A DNA stretch of 64,000 bases from Thermoplasmata archaeon (GTDB lineage Archaea; Thermoplasmatota; Thermoplasmata; UBA184). Numbering within the stretch: the first letter of the stretch is position 1; every line of letters starts with the position of its first letter. The notes beneath the pieces are model-generated. The model had not been told where the DNA came from and ran no database searches. It saw only the letters and a program-made list of their open reading frames with translations. A program made the translations under genes and the position numbers. This document shows positions 11,211-19,805 of this stretch, one piece after another. The DNA is taken from NCBI GenBank assembly GCA_021826525.1, contig JAKAZU010000002.1:66060-130059 (forward strand), given 5' to 3'.

Positions 11211-11948
11211 ATGCCAACGAACGGGGAGTTCTGCGTTCTCTGCGGTCGCACCGGCCGCGTCCTGACCGACGGGGTCTGCGCCGAGTGCGCCGCCCAGCGT
11301 ACGACGCTGCTCACGCCCCCCGGCCGGGGGATCGTTACCATCTGCCCCACCTGCGGCGCCCGTCGGATGGGGTCCCACTGGGATCGCGCCGGCGCGAGCC
11401 GGCTCCTAACCGCGGAGGACCTGACTCCGTTGCTCGTCCCCCACCCCGAGGTCGCGCTACGGTCGGTCCGCTGGGAGGAGACCCAGCGCAGCGGCCTCCT
11501 CCACCAGTTCCGCGGCACCGCGCGGCTGCGGTTCCGCGGTCTCGAGCGGGACCAAGAGGTTGCCTTGACGGTGAAGGTCGAGCATCGGACCTGTCCGGCG
11601 TGCTCGCGCAAGAGCGGTCACTACTACACCGCGGTCCTCCAACTGCGCGGTCCCGAAGGCGGCCGCCGCAGCAAGGCGACGGCCCTGCGCGCGCGTCTCG
11701 AGCGGCAGTGGGAGGAACTGATGACCGAATCCCGTGCGGACTGGCGGGAGGCGATCAGCTGGCGGGAGGCGCTCCCGGAGGGCTGGGACTACTACGCCGT
11801 CGACACGCTCGCCGCCCGCTCGATCGCCCGGCTCGCGAAGCAGCGGCTCGGGGCGAGCGTGAAGGAATCCGCTACGCTCGTCGGTCGCAAGGACGGCGCC
11901 GACGTCTACCGCGTCACGTTCTGCGTGCGCCTCCCCGCGAGTGGCTGA
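11211..11948 (+). CDS. NMD3-like ribosome-associated protein
   Basis: Archaeal NMD3 is the homologue of the eukaryotic 60S export adaptor. In archaea it is thought to bind the large ribosomal subunit. The 245-residue protein has the paired zinc ribbons expected: CVLCG...CAEC at residues 8-26, CPTC at about 46-49 and CPAC at about 129-132, the last within HRTCPACSRKSGHYY. These are followed by an alpha/beta region ending near residue 245. Eukaryotic NMD3 is longer and has an export signal that is absent here. Co-transcribed with the DUF424 gene. Confidence 0.85.
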   Translation: MPTNGEFCVLCGRTGRVLTDGVCAECAAQRTTLLTPPGRGIVTICPTCGARRMGSHWDRAGASRLLTAEDLTPLLVPHPEVALRSVRWEETQRSGLLHQFRGTARLRFRGLERDQEVALTVKVEHRTCPACSRKSGHYYTAVLQLRGPEGGRRSKATALRARLERQWEELMTESRADWREAISWREALPEGWDYYAVDTLAARSIARLAKQRLGASVKESATLVGRKDGADVYRVTFCVRLPASG

Positions 11949-11953
11949 GGGAG

Positions 11954-11972
11954 CCCGCGCCGCGAGCGCGGG
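11954..11972 (+). repeat. G+C-rich stem-loop after nmd3
   Basis: CCCGCGC (11954-11960) pairs perfectly with GCGCGGG (11966-11972) across a CGCGA loop, 5 nt after the nmd3 stop. A TATA-like GGATATGT follows at once and could serve the next gene. This is the longest of several similar stem-loops next to stop codons in the window. Confidence 0.5.
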
Positions 11973-12011
11973 GGATATGTACCCGCGAAGCTCGCGAAAA
12001 TCGGCCCTACG

Positions 12012-12293
12012 ATGCCGGTCGACATCGACGAAGCGGACGCACAGACGGCGAAGCTGGGCGGCTTGGGTATCTATTTCGTGCTCTCGGCCGTGACCGGCGA
12101 GGGGCTCGAGGTTAGCGTCTACGATGGAAGCCCGGCCGACCTCGCCGAGCTGCGCTCCTCCTTGGAGGAATCTCTCGGTAAAAAGCAGCAGATCGTGCTG
12201 CTCCGGGGAGAGGCGCCCGAGGCCATGAACGTTCGGTGGTCCGTGCTCGACCCCCGCAAGACCCTGGCCAACCTTCCGGCGCACGGTCCGTAG
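12012..12293 (+). CDS. Small protein of unknown function
   Basis: A 93-residue acidic protein (starts MPVDIDEAD) that I do not recognise. It has a clear alternation of hydrophobic beta-like stretches (GIYFVLSAV; LEVSVYDG; QQIVLLRG) and one amphipathic helix (DLAELRSSLEESL). It looks like a small folded alpha/beta domain rather than a spurious frame. It carries no Cys and no membrane segment. A TATA-like GGATATGT about 35 nt upstream and the stem-loop after nmd3 suggest it is its own transcription unit. Confidence 0.6.
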   Translation: MPVDIDEADAQTAKLGGLGIYFVLSAVTGEGLEVSVYDGSPADLAELRSSLEESLGKKQQIVLLRGEAPEAMNVRWSVLDPRKTLANLPAHGP

Positions 12294-12893
12294 TACCTCG
12301 AGTGCCGGTCTCGCTCCGGGCGCTACGGGATGCGCCGGGCCCGCCCGACGGACCATCCCCCGGAGGATTCAGCGCGATCGCCACAGCCCGCGTCGCTGCC
12401 CGAGGTTCCGAAGTTCATACAACCGACCGAGCCGGCGAGCCCTCGCATTGGGATCGGTCGCATCGTTGGCAACCAGCTTCGAGGGACTTCTCCGAACTCC
12501 TTCCCCGCGAGGCAGGACGTAAGGGGAGCGGCCGTGATTTCCGCGGGCCGTGCGGGACCTCGCAAGAGCCTCGCCGGCGGAACGCGAAGCTACGATGCCG
12601 TGCGGGAGCCGTGGACGGGCGCGCGCGGAGGCAACTCCCGCGTCGCGATCGCACGGCATCGGCGTGTTTCCTTTCCCATGGTCCGCGTCTCCGCGGAGAA
12701 CTTCCTCGCGTCCATCGGGTCTCCCGGCCCGCGCGCTAAGCGCGGAACCGCGGGGCCCGAGCGGGGTCCCACGAGTCCGCACGCACGGAGGCTGCGAAAC
12801 GGAGGGTGCGGAACGGTCGAGGCCGGTTCATCTCCGACAGTGGAACAATATCCTTAAGAGTCGAGTATCGCTCGAACCCTCCGGTACGGGGCG
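12294..12893. other. 600-bp stretch without a supportable gene
   Basis: The open frames here are rich in Arg/Pro/Gly, show no domain-like pattern and overlap one another on both strands, so I do not call them. I looked for tRNA, RNase P RNA and SRP RNA signatures and found none convincing. The stretch does contain a long inverted repeat (listed separately) and ends in the sepF promoter, with AATATC and CTTAAGAG at about 12847-12860. It may encode a structured RNA. Confidence 0.5.
12592..12660. repeat. 12-bp perfect inverted repeat (possible RNA hairpin)
   Basis: CGATGCCGTGCG (12592-12603) is repeated as its exact reverse complement at 12649-12660. Inside, GGAG (12604-12607) can pair with CTCC (12634-12637). 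The result would be a long interrupted hairpin of about 69 nt inside the gene-free stretch. No flanking direct repeats or transposase suggest a mobile element. Confidence 0.5.
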
Positions 12894-13268
12894 ATGGCGA
12901 AGGGCGGGATCTTGCGGCGTCACCATGGCGCGGACACACTCGAAGAAGGAACGTTTCTCGACCTCGGAGCGTTGTCCTTCGATGACGCGGATTCCGCGCT
13001 CGGAGCGAAGGGCAGTGTCCGCATGGCGGAGGTCCTTCGTTTGGACGACGTCCATACCTACTCCAAGCTGACGTACCAGGGCGACATCGTCATACTGGAC
13101 TACACCTCGATCTCCAACGACGCGACCGCGGTGAAGCGGATGAGCACGGACCTGAGGAACATCACGCGGGACACCGGCGGCGACGTCGCCGGGATCGCGA
13201 AGGACCTCCTGTGCATCACTCCCGCCGGGATCCGCATCGATCGCCAGAAACTGCGCCCTACGCTGTAG
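12894..13268 (+). CDS. sepF: SepF-like cell division protein
   Basis: Archaeal SepF anchors FtsZ to the membrane and is essential for division in euryarchaea that lack FtsA. The 124-residue protein has an acidic linker after the N-terminus, then the SepF core: VRMAEVLRLDDVHTY, YQGDIVILDYTSISND, and the C-terminal GGDVAGIAKDLLCITPAGIRIDR. This final segment is the family hallmark. The N-terminus lacks the clearly amphipathic membrane-targeting helix seen in some SepFs, although residues 1-12 are basic. It begins 16 bp before the aminopeptidase gene and is likely co-transcribed with it. Confidence 0.88.
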   Translation: MAKGGILRRHHGADTLEEGTFLDLGALSFDDADSALGAKGSVRMAEVLRLDDVHTYSKLTYQGDIVILDYTSISNDATAVKRMSTDLRNITRDTGGDVAGIAKDLLCITPAGIRIDRQKLRPTL

Positions 13269-13284
13269 GCGACCGGGGTCCGCC

Positions 13285-14823
13285 GTGCGGCTCTCCCTCT
13301 CCTCCGAGAGCCCGGCCGCCGTCGCGGCCGATGCATGGATCTCCGGGGTCGGGGAGGCCGTGGCCACGGACTCTCCGTTTCCTCGCGCGCTGGCGGAGCT
13401 CGATCGAGCGAGCGGCGGCGCGATCTCCGGAGCTTGGAAGAGCGGCGAGCTGAAGGGTAAGCGGAAGGAGATCACCGTCTTCCATCGCGCCTCCGGCGGC
13501 CCTCGGATCGTTCTGGTAGGGCTCGGCCCCCGGAACGCTCACGATGCCGAAGGGGTTCGGCGGGCCGCGGCCGAAGCGATCCGTTCCCTCGCGGGGCGGG
13601 GTGTGACGACCGCCGCATACGATGCGCGATCGTTCGTAGCCGGCCGGGTCGACCTCGCTGCCGCCGTGCGATCGATCGTCGACGGAGCGGTCCTCGGCAG
13701 CTACCGGTTCACGAAGTTCAAGTCGAAGTTTCCGGACACCCCGGTCGCCGCGAGTGTGATCGTCGTCGGACCCAAACCGCCGAAGGCGGTGACCGCCGCG
13801 TTCGCCGAGGAGGAGACGCTCACGGGGGTCGTCACGTGGACCCGGGACGTGGCCAACCTGCCGCCGAACGAGGCGACCCCCGCGCGCCTCGCCGAGATCG
13901 CCCTGGAGCTCGGGAAGAGCCATGAGCTCAAGGTCACCGTGCTCGACGAGAAGCAGCTCGAGAAGCTCGGATGCGGGGGCCTTCTCGCGGTCGGTAGCGG
14001 TTCGTCGCACCCCCCTCGCCTGATCACGCTCGAGTACCCCGGCGAAGGCGCGAACGCGCCGACGATCGCGGTCGTGGGAAAGGGGATCACCTTCGACTCC
14101 GGCGGCATCTCGATCAAGTCGGCGCCGAGCATGTCCTACATGAAGTTCGACAAGAGCGGCGCGGTCGCCGTCCTGGGCATCCTCCGCGCAGCCCGGGCCC
14201 TCCGGGTTCGCCCCCGGGTCGTCGGTGTCATGGCGTGCGCTGAGAACCTGCCGAGCGGCTCGTCGTACCGCCCGGGGGACGTCGTGCGGACCTACAGCGG
14301 TAAGACCATCGAAGTGCTGAACACCGACGCCGAGGGGAGGGTCGTGCTCTCGGACGCCCTCGCCTACGCCGCGAAGAACTACGACCCGGCGGCGATGATC
14401 GATCTCGCCACGCTCACGGGGGCCCAGACCGTCGCCCTCGGCGACACCATCGCCGGCCTCGTGACGAAGGACGACGGCCTCGCCGAGCGGCTGCGGCGCG
14501 CCAGCGCGGCGACCGGCGAAGCGATCTGGAGGATGCCGCTCACCGATTACCACCGCGAACTAGTGCGCGCGGCGGATTTCGGCGACGTGCGCAACTCGGT
14601 CGAGATCCCGCTCGCGGGCATGTTGACGGCCGCCGCCTTCCTCGAGACGTTCGTGGACGATCGCCCCTGGGCGCACCTCGACATCGCGGGCCCGGCCTAC
14701 ACCACGCTGACGACGCGCAAGTACCAGCCCGCGTATCTGAACGTCGGCGCGGTCGGGTTCGGCGTGCGCCTTCTCTCGCGCTTCCTCCTCGACTACGGCC
14801 CGGGAAAGGGACGCCGGCGATAG
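13285..14823 (+). CDS. Leucyl aminopeptidase (M17)
   Basis: M17 enzymes are hexameric, two-metal aminopeptidases that finish the breakdown of peptides made by the proteasome. The 512-aa length and both signature blocks are present: GKGITFDSGGISIK (metal-ligand Lys and Asp, about residue 270) and NTDAEGRVVLSDAL (Asp, Glu and catalytic Arg, about residue 348). The N-terminal macrodomain is less conserved, as usual. The start is GTG, 16 bp after sepF. It is cytoplasmic, with no signal peptide. Confidence 0.94.
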   Translation: MRLSLSSESPAAVAADAWISGVGEAVATDSPFPRALAELDRASGGAISGAWKSGELKGKRKEITVFHRASGGPRIVLVGLGPRNAHDAEGVRRAAAEAIRSLAGRGVTTAAYDARSFVAGRVDLAAAVRSIVDGAVLGSYRFTKFKSKFPDTPVAASVIVVGPKPPKAVTAAFAEEETLTGVVTWTRDVANLPPNEATPARLAEIALELGKSHELKVTVLDEKQLEKLGCGGLLAVGSGSSHPPRLITLEYPGEGANAPTIAVVGKGITFDSGGISIKSAPSMSYMKFDKSGAVAVLGILRAARALRVRPRVVGVMACAENLPSGSSYRPGDVVRTYSGKTIEVLNTDAEGRVVLSDALAYAAKNYDPAAMIDLATLTGAQTVALGDTIAGLVTKDDGLAERLRRASAATGEAIWRMPLTDYHRELVRAADFGDVRNSVEIPLAGMLTAAAFLETFVDDRPWAHLDIAGPAYTTLTTRKYQPAYLNVGAVGFGVRLLSRFLLDYGPGKGRRR

Positions 14824-14848
14824 ACGCGACCCCTCGCGCGCCGGCCGC

Positions 14849-16297
14849 TCAAGCGCCCACGATCTGAACGCTCTCGCCTCCGTGCCGGGTGGCGCGGGGC
14901 CGGACCTCGCAGAACAACGGCGTGTGGTATCCCCCCCCGGTCACGAGCGCCGTTCCGACCGGGAGGGACTGGATCATCTCGGTCATACCCGGCGTCAGTC
15001 CTTCGATCGACTGGGCGATCGCGCGCAGGTCGAGCGGGTTCGTCACTTGGAGGATCAGCTGCGTGTTGCACTGCGAAAGGACGCTCTTGTCGATCCGGGC
15101 CGCGCGTTGGGTGACGACACACAGGCCGAGGCCGAACTTGCGTCCTTCGCTCGCGATGTTCTTGAGGATCCGCGAGCACGTCGCCTGTCCCTGCTGGGGA
15201 GCGAAATTGTGCGCCTCCTCGATGACGAGGAATAGCGGGGGGATCTTCCCCTTCTTGCGGTTGTCGAAGAGCGTGGAAGAAATGCGGGCGACGACGAGCT
15301 CCTGGACGTCCGGCGCGACGCCGCGCAGGTTGACGAGTGTCGCCCTCCCCTTCTGGACGAGGTCGTTGAGCGAGGTCCCCTGGGGACCGAGGAGCTTCGT
15401 CTGGTCGACGTAGAGGAGCCGCTCGTGGAGGGTTTCGGCGATCGCGCCTTCGGTCATCTCCGCGGCCCGCGCAAGGTCCGCCACGGTGTAGTCCGGATCG
15501 GCGGCGCCGACGCGCTCGATGATCTGTTTGAGCGGCGCGAGGAACGTCTTGACGTTCGTGAGTCCCATGAACACGAGGAGCTCGCGCGGATCGAGGTGCC
15601 GCAAGGAGAACGTCAGCGGCTTCGCGCTCGGGTTGAGCGAAACGTCGGGGGAGTACTCGACGATCTGGTGGGAGAATCCTTGGGACTCGACCCCGAACTT
15701 GGCCTGGGCAGCGCTCCGCTCCGCCGGCGTGCGCAGCGAGCCGTACTCTCCATGGGGGTCGATGATGACGCACGTGACCTTGTGCCGGAGGAGTTCTTCG
15801 ATCAGGACCCCTAAGAGGTAGCTCTTGCCGCCCCCGGTCTTGGCGAGCACGCTAACGTGACGCTGGACGAGCTGGTTGATATCGAGCTCGACCCGCAGGT
15901 TGTGGTTCCGCAGGAGCCCGACGTACGCCCCGCTGTTCGATCGATGGGTAAGCCCGAGGACGCGGGCGATGAGGGTCTCCTCGGCTCGGAAGACGTGAGC
16001 GCCGGGGCGGAACGGGATGGTGGGGATCTTGACGACGCCTTGCGTGTCCCGGTAGCCGATGATGATCGCGTGGCCCAGGAGGCTCTCATGGACGTGGGTC
16101 TCGTCCGCCGGGGTGAGCGCGCCGGCCTGTTCGAGATCGAGATCGCTCTTGCGCTGGAGATCGTCCAGCTGGCAGAGGACGTACCCGTGGTCCTCATCGG
16201 GGACCGACAGGTAGTCTCCCCGCTCGACCGGGCGGCTCAGGCTCAGCTGGAAGCGGCCGAGTCCGACGTCACCGAAGATGCGTCCGACCTCTTCCAC
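14849..16297 (-). CDS. herA: HerA-type DNA helicase/translocase
   Basis: HerA is a hexameric bipolar ATP-dependent DNA pump that works with NurA, Mre11 and Rad50 in end resection. The 482-aa protein has the N-terminal HAS beta-barrel, Walker A LAKTGGGKSYL near residue 150, VIIDPHGEYG, Walker B LFLVIEEAHNFAP, and the C-terminal sensor segment VTQRAARIDKSVLSQCNTQLIL. No nurA, mre11 or rad50 lies beside it here, unlike many archaea. A TATA-like CCTAATATC 24-32 nt before the ATG indicates a leaderless transcript. Confidence 0.92.
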   Translation of the reverse strand: MEEVGRIFGDVGLGRFQLSLSRPVERGDYLSVPDEDHGYVLCQLDDLQRKSDLDLEQAGALTPADETHVHESLLGHAIIIGYRDTQGVVKIPTIPFRPGAHVFRAEETLIARVLGLTHRSNSGAYVGLLRNHNLRVELDINQLVQRHVSVLAKTGGGKSYLLGVLIEELLRHKVTCVIIDPHGEYGSLRTPAERSAAQAKFGVESQGFSHQIVEYSPDVSLNPSAKPLTFSLRHLDPRELLVFMGLTNVKTFLAPLKQIIERVGAADPDYTVADLARAAEMTEGAIAETLHERLLYVDQTKLLGPQGTSLNDLVQKGRATLVNLRGVAPDVQELVVARISSTLFDNRKKGKIPPLFLVIEEAHNFAPQQGQATCSRILKNIASEGRKFGLGLCVVTQRAARIDKSVLSQCNTQLILQVTNPLDLRAIAQSIEGLTPGMTEMIQSLPVGTALVTGGGYHTPLFCEVRPRATRHGGESVQIVGA

Positions 16298-16320
16298 ACT
16301 CGAATCCGAGCGGGACCGCC

Positions 16321-16329
16321 GATATTAGG
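16321..16329 (-). promoter_or_regulatory. TATA box for herA
   Basis: GATATTAGG, read CCTAATATC on the coding strand, is centred 28 nt upstream of the herA ATG. Confidence 0.55.
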
Positions 16330-16455
16330 GTAGCGCGGAACTCGCAGTGCTTTTCCCGCCGGTAGCGAGAGTCGTGCCGGGGTCGAGTTAGCCTTTTATG
16401 GCGTCCCACTCTCGAACTCCGATTTCCGTCGCTTGAGGCGCGGAGACAGTGGCCC

Positions 16456-17322
16456 GTGGCCGATGCGACCCTCGAACTCGAGCGCAAGCGCTTCGAGACC
16501 AACCAGAAAGCCGACCAGCATCGCGGCGAGCGGGACCGCCTGAATGCCGAGGCGCGCGCGCTGGCGGACGAACGCGGCCGGATCTTGGACGATCTCCATC
16601 GGCAGAGCTCCGAGGCCCAGGAACACCGCCGGGCCCGCGACCAGCTCAACGAACAGGTCCGGGCGGAGAAGAAGCTCCGCGAGGAGTGGAATCATCGTCT
16701 CCAGATCGCCGGGGACCGCTTCCAGGAGTTGAAGCGGAATCGCACGCCACGACCGGGCGCGGTGCCGGTATGGCGCCTCCGCAAGGAGCTCAAGGAACTC
16801 GAGTTCCGGCACATGACCACGGCGCTGACCGGCGACCAGGAGAAGCGCCTCATCGAGGAGATGAAGCGCCTCGAGGCCGCCATCCGCGACCAGGACGAGC
16901 AGCTCCGGCGGGATCCCGAGATCGACCAGGCCCTCTCCGAGATGAACGAAGCCCGAACCCAGGCCGAGGCGCACCACGCCGCCGTCGGCCGGCTCGCGGA
17001 GGAGGCGCAGAACGCCCACGACCAGATGGTCGCGCTCTACGAAGCCGTGGACGAGCTCCGCCGTCAGGCCGACGGGGTCCAGGCGAAGCTGATCGAGACC
17101 AAGAGCCGAGCCGATGAGGAACACCGCGCGCACATCGCGGCGATTGAAGAGGTCCGCGACATTGAGAAGCTGCTGTACGCCGCCCGCGGGGGCCGCGCGC
17201 CGAGCTCGTGGGCCGAGGCGGGCGAACCCCCGAAGGAAGACGATTTCCTCGCGCGCCTCAAGAAGGGCGAGAAGGTCAGTACGGAAGATCTTCTCGAGCT
17301 ACAGAAGTCCGGGCGCGCCTAG
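16456..17322 (+). CDS. Archaeal coiled-coil protein (COG1340-like)
   Basis: The 288 residues are almost wholly heptad-patterned Glu/Lys/Arg/Leu helix. A short break near residues 95-100 (RTPRPGAVP) separates two coiled-coil arms. The C-terminus ends in a less charged segment (SWAEAGEPPKEDDFLARLKKGEKVSTEDLLELQ). This matches the widespread archaeal COG1340 family, whose function is unknown but which resembles SMC/Rad50 arms. It starts at GTG. TTTTAT about 60 nt upstream could be its promoter. It is divergent from herA and converges with the glycosyltransferase gene, sharing the four bases CTAG as overlapping stop codons. Confidence 0.8.
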   Translation: MADATLELERKRFETNQKADQHRGERDRLNAEARALADERGRILDDLHRQSSEAQEHRRARDQLNEQVRAEKKLREEWNHRLQIAGDRFQELKRNRTPRPGAVPVWRLRKELKELEFRHMTTALTGDQEKRLIEEMKRLEAAIRDQDEQLRRDPEIDQALSEMNEARTQAEAHHAAVGRLAEEAQNAHDQMVALYEAVDELRRQADGVQAKLIETKSRADEEHRAHIAAIEEVRDIEKLLYAARGGRAPSSWAEAGEPPKEDDFLARLKKGEKVSTEDLLELQKSGRA

Positions 17323-18176
17323 ACGCGATCGGAGCCGACCCCCGTGGCGCTGCGCGACGAAGGAGTTCCCAATCGCTCGTGTCCTCCCGTAAGAACCCGG
17401 GCGAGGTAGCCCGTCATCGCGGCGCCGAGTCGGGCCAGGGCCACGTACCCGTGTTGGTCGGTGGCCAGCCGCTCGATCCGGTAGCGCTCCCACAGGCTCC
17501 CGTGCTTCTCCGTCAGTTGCTTACGGCCGTAGCCATTCCAGAACGCTTGCCGGACGAAGGTCGGCCAGGTGGCCCGGGGGCGATGGAAGACGACCGCCTC
17601 GGGAACGTATCGGATCGTCACTCCGGCCCGCACGGCCCGCAGGTTGAGATCGATGTCCTCGGCCGTGACGAAACGCGGATCGAATCCCCCCAGCTTCTGA
17701 AAGAGCGATCGACGGTACCCGAGGTTGCTGGACGGGTATGTCACGTCGCTCCCGGCGACGTACAACTCGACCCGCTCGAGCTCACCGAACTTCGACGCGA
17801 CGATCGGGGCCGTCTTCCCCGCGACCACCATAGATTCCGAGAATCCGTTCCTTAGCGCCCGCAGCCATCCGGGATCCGCAACGCAGTCGCCATCGATGAA
17901 CGCGATCAGCTCCCCCTTCGCCGCTGCGACCCCTACGTTCCGCCCTTCGCCTCGGGAGGTCGCTTGGCGGACGGCGCGCATCTGGCCCGGGTATCGGCGC
18001 TCGTACTCTTCCGCGATGGCGAAGGTCGAGTCGTGGCTCCCGCCATCGACCAGGACGATCTCGAACGGAGGCTCTTGGAGAATCAGGCTGTCTAGCAGCG
18101 GGCGCAGGTGCGCTTCCTCGTTGCGGACGGTGGTGACGATGCTGACGAACGGCCGTGCCGAAGATTCACTTTCCAA
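17319..18176 (-). CDS. Family 2 glycosyltransferase
   Basis: A GT-A fold enzyme of 285 residues, expected to move a sugar from a nucleotide donor onto a lipid or protein acceptor at the cytoplasmic face of the membrane. Seen: VSIVTTVRNEEAHL at the N-terminus, the donor-binding VLVDGGSHDST, the AFIDGDC (DxD-like) metal site near residue 95, and the acceptor-side AEDIDLNLRAVRAG. There is no obvious transmembrane helix. It starts at TTG inside the end of the PRC-barrel gene (11-bp overlap). It may glycosylate surface proteins like those in this window (inference). Confidence 0.85.
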   Translation of the reverse strand: MESESSARPFVSIVTTVRNEEAHLRPLLDSLILQEPPFEIVLVDGGSHDSTFAIAEEYERRYPGQMRAVRQATSRGEGRNVGVAAAKGELIAFIDGDCVADPGWLRALRNGFSESMVVAGKTAPIVASKFGELERVELYVAGSDVTYPSSNLGYRRSLFQKLGGFDPRFVTAEDIDLNLRAVRAGVTIRYVPEAVVFHRPRATWPTFVRQAFWNGYGRKQLTEKHGSLWERYRIERLATDQHGYVALARLGAAMTGYLARVLTGGHERLGTPSSRSATGVGSDRV

Positions 18177-18408
18177 TGTCCACCACGACGACGTCCTTCA
18201 CCGCGCGCATGCTCTTGAAGGGAAGCACGAGACGGCCGGCCGTGTCGGACTGGAACAGGCGTGACTCGACATCTTCGCCCGGGGTGACGAGCACATGCGC
18301 AATCGATCCCGTGACGGTGTCGACGACGAAGTTGTCGATGACGCCCAGAATCTGCCCATCGGCGGTCATCACGGTCTTGCCTTGGAGTTCGGTGAGGAAC
18401 TTTCTCAT
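18166..18408 (-). CDS. PRC-barrel domain protein
   Basis: An 80-residue single PRC-barrel: GKTVMTADGQILGVIDNFVVD, then a beta strand AHVLVTPG, and VLPFKSMRAVKDVVVVD. Stand-alone PRC-barrels are common in Euryarchaeota. Their role is unclear, though in some species they bind RNA or cell-division proteins. A TATA-like ATTAAATAG at 18442-18450 and a weak GAGG sequence precede the ATG. It overlaps the following glycosyltransferase gene. Confidence 0.88.
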   Translation of the reverse strand: MRKFLTELQGKTVMTADGQILGVIDNFVVDTVTGSIAHVLVTPGEDVESRLFQSDTAGRLVLPFKSMRAVKDVVVVDIGK

Positions 18409-18534
18409 CGGGAGCCTCTTCCGCGTCCATGGCAGGGGACGCTATTTAATCGTACGTTCGAGTCGGTCGCGCGGCATCCGCCTGTCCTCGCCGGCCGCAC
18501 GCGCCATCCCTCGGCGAAATTCGGCCGGTAATCC

Positions 18535-18540
18535 TTATAT
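18535..18540 (+). promoter_or_regulatory. TATA box for the L18e operon
   Basis: TTATAT, within CCTTATATC, lies 29-34 nt before the rpl18e ATG, consistent with a 0-5 nt leader. Confidence 0.6.
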
Positions 18541-18568
18541 CACGCACCCGGGTCGAGGCGCTCCCTGC

Positions 18569-18934
18569 ATGGCCCGAAGTCTTGGAAAACAGAACCCGGA
18601 GCTGACGCACGCCCTGCTCGAGCTCCGCCGCGCCGCTCGGGCGAACGATGCCCCGATCTGGAGCGCGGTCGCGGACCGCCTCGAGCGCAGCCGACACCAG
18701 TTCTCTCCGGTCAACGTGGGCCATCTTGCGCGCGCGGCCGGCGGGAACGAGGCCATCGTGGTGCCGGGCAAGCTGCTGTCCAGCGGCTCGCTCTCCCGCC
18801 CGCTCACCGTCGGGGTCTTCGACTGCTCCGAGACCGCTCGGGCGAAGGTGCACGCGGCCGGCGGCAAGGTCCTTACGATTCACGAGATGCTGAAGTGGCG
18901 CCCGGATGGGGCAGGAGTACGCATTGTCTCCTGA
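18569..18934 (+). CDS. rpl18e: Ribosomal protein L18e
   Basis: Large-subunit ribosomal protein shared by archaea and eukaryotes. The 121-aa protein shows the family pattern: KQNPELTHALLELRRAARAND near the N-terminus, VNVGHLARAAG, VVPGKLLSSG, and the C-terminal GGKVLTIHEMLK. The ATG at 18569 is preferred over longer frames because homology begins there and a TATA box stands about 31 nt upstream. It is the first gene of L18e-L13-S9-RpoN, an old archaeal/eukaryotic gene order. It overlaps the annotated L13 start by 29 bp. Confidence 0.95.
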   Translation: MARSLGKQNPELTHALLELRRAARANDAPIWSAVADRLERSRHQFSPVNVGHLARAAGGNEAIVVPGKLLSSGSLSRPLTVGVFDCSETARAKVHAAGGKVLTIHEMLKWRPDGAGVRIVS

Positions 18935-19382
18935 GGCCGCGCCGAAGGCCCTGCCGGCGCCCACGGCGAAGGTGGTGGATGCGTCCGGCCTCGTGCTCGG
19001 CCGCGCGGCCAGCGTGATCGCGCGGCGCTTGCTCGAGGGTGAACGCATCGTCGTCGTGAACGCCGAGAAGAGCGTCGTGACGGGCAACCGATCGATGGTC
19101 GTCGCGACCTACACCGCCCATCGGGCACGCGGCTCCGTGCGCAGCGGGCCTCACTTCCCCCGATATCCGGACCGGATCTTCCGTCGCACGGTCCGCGGGA
19201 TGCTGCCGCACTTGAAGACGCGTGGAAAAGAGGCGCTGGACCGACTGGAAGTCCATATGGGGGTACCCCCCGAGTACCAAGGCGCCACCCCGGAGACGCT
19301 CCCCGCGGCCAAGGCACGGCCCGCGCTTCGTGCCCCGATCACTCTCGCCGAGGTCTCGGTCCTCCTAGGAGCGCGCGTGTGA
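18906..19382 (+). CDS. rpl13: Ribosomal protein L13
   Basis: Large-subunit protein L13 (uL13). The core is clear: VVDASGLVLGRAASVIARRLL, RTVRGMLPHLKTRGKEAL, and the conserved basic surface. The annotated ATG adds about 22 residues (MGQEYALSPEAAP...) not usual for archaeal L13. A GTG at 18972, just before VDASG, would give the standard length and avoid overlap with L18e, but neither start has a good Shine-Dalgarno. It overlaps S9 by GTGA. Confidence 0.93.
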   Translation: MGQEYALSPEAAPKALPAPTAKVVDASGLVLGRAASVIARRLLEGERIVVVNAEKSVVTGNRSMVVATYTAHRARGSVRSGPHFPRYPDRIFRRTVRGMLPHLKTRGKEALDRLEVHMGVPPEYQGATPETLPAAKARPALRAPITLAEVSVLLGARV

Positions 19383-19786
19383 AGGCCCCGCAGGTCGTCC
19401 TCGCCACGGGCAAGCGCAAAGAGGCCATCGCCCGCGCGACCATCCGCAAGGGACGCGGCCTCGTGCGTATCAACGACCGCCCGCTCGAACTGGTCGAGCC
19501 CGAACTCGTCCGGTTCAAGATTCAGGAGCCGCTGCTCATGGTGGGCGACCGCTGGAAGACGATCGACATCGCGGTCGATATCCAGGGCGGAGGGGTCATG
19601 GGCCAGGCGTCGGCCGCCCGCACCGCCATCGCGCGGGGCCTTCTACGGTGGCTCAAGGACCCGGCGCTCGACGAGATGTTCAAGCACTACGATCGATCGC
19701 TCATCGTCAACGACCCCCGCCGCAAGCTCCCGAAGCGGCCCGGTGGCCGTGGCGCTCGCGCTCGGCGGCAGAAGTCCTACCGTTAG
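19379..19786 (+). CDS. rps9: Ribosomal protein S9
   Basis: Small-subunit protein uS9, whose C-terminal tail reaches the decoding centre and touches P-site tRNA. The 135-aa protein has [19 protein letters not shown] at the start, [20 protein letters not shown], and the ending with KKPG-like basic residues finishing QKSYR. The terminal Arg after KSY is the residue that contacts tRNA. GTG start overlapping the L13 stop (GTGA). Confidence 0.96.
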   Translation: MKAPQVVLATGKRKEAIARATIRKGRGLVRINDRPLELVEPELVRFKIQEPLLMVGDRWKTIDIAVDIQGGGVMGQASAARTAIARGLLRWLKDPALDEMFKHYDRSLIVNDPRRKLPKRPGGRGARARRQKSYR

Positions 19787-19805
19787 GAAGAAGGGAGAAC
19801 GCAGC

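Noticed and set aside
12592..12660. Inverted repeat as an insertion-sequence end
   Set aside because: No transposase, no target-site duplication and only a 45-nt loop; a hairpin explains it better.
12330..12857. A 175-codon open frame in the gene-free stretch
   Set aside because: The translation is a low-complexity Arg/Pro/Gly mix with no domain pattern. Frames of similar length exist on the other strand, as expected at high G+C, and it overlaps the sepF promoter.
12294..12893. RNase P RNA or SRP 7S RNA in the gene-free stretch
   Set aside because: I could not find the conserved P4 elements or the SRP helix 8 motif on either strand, so I leave it only as an unexplained stretch with an inverted repeat.
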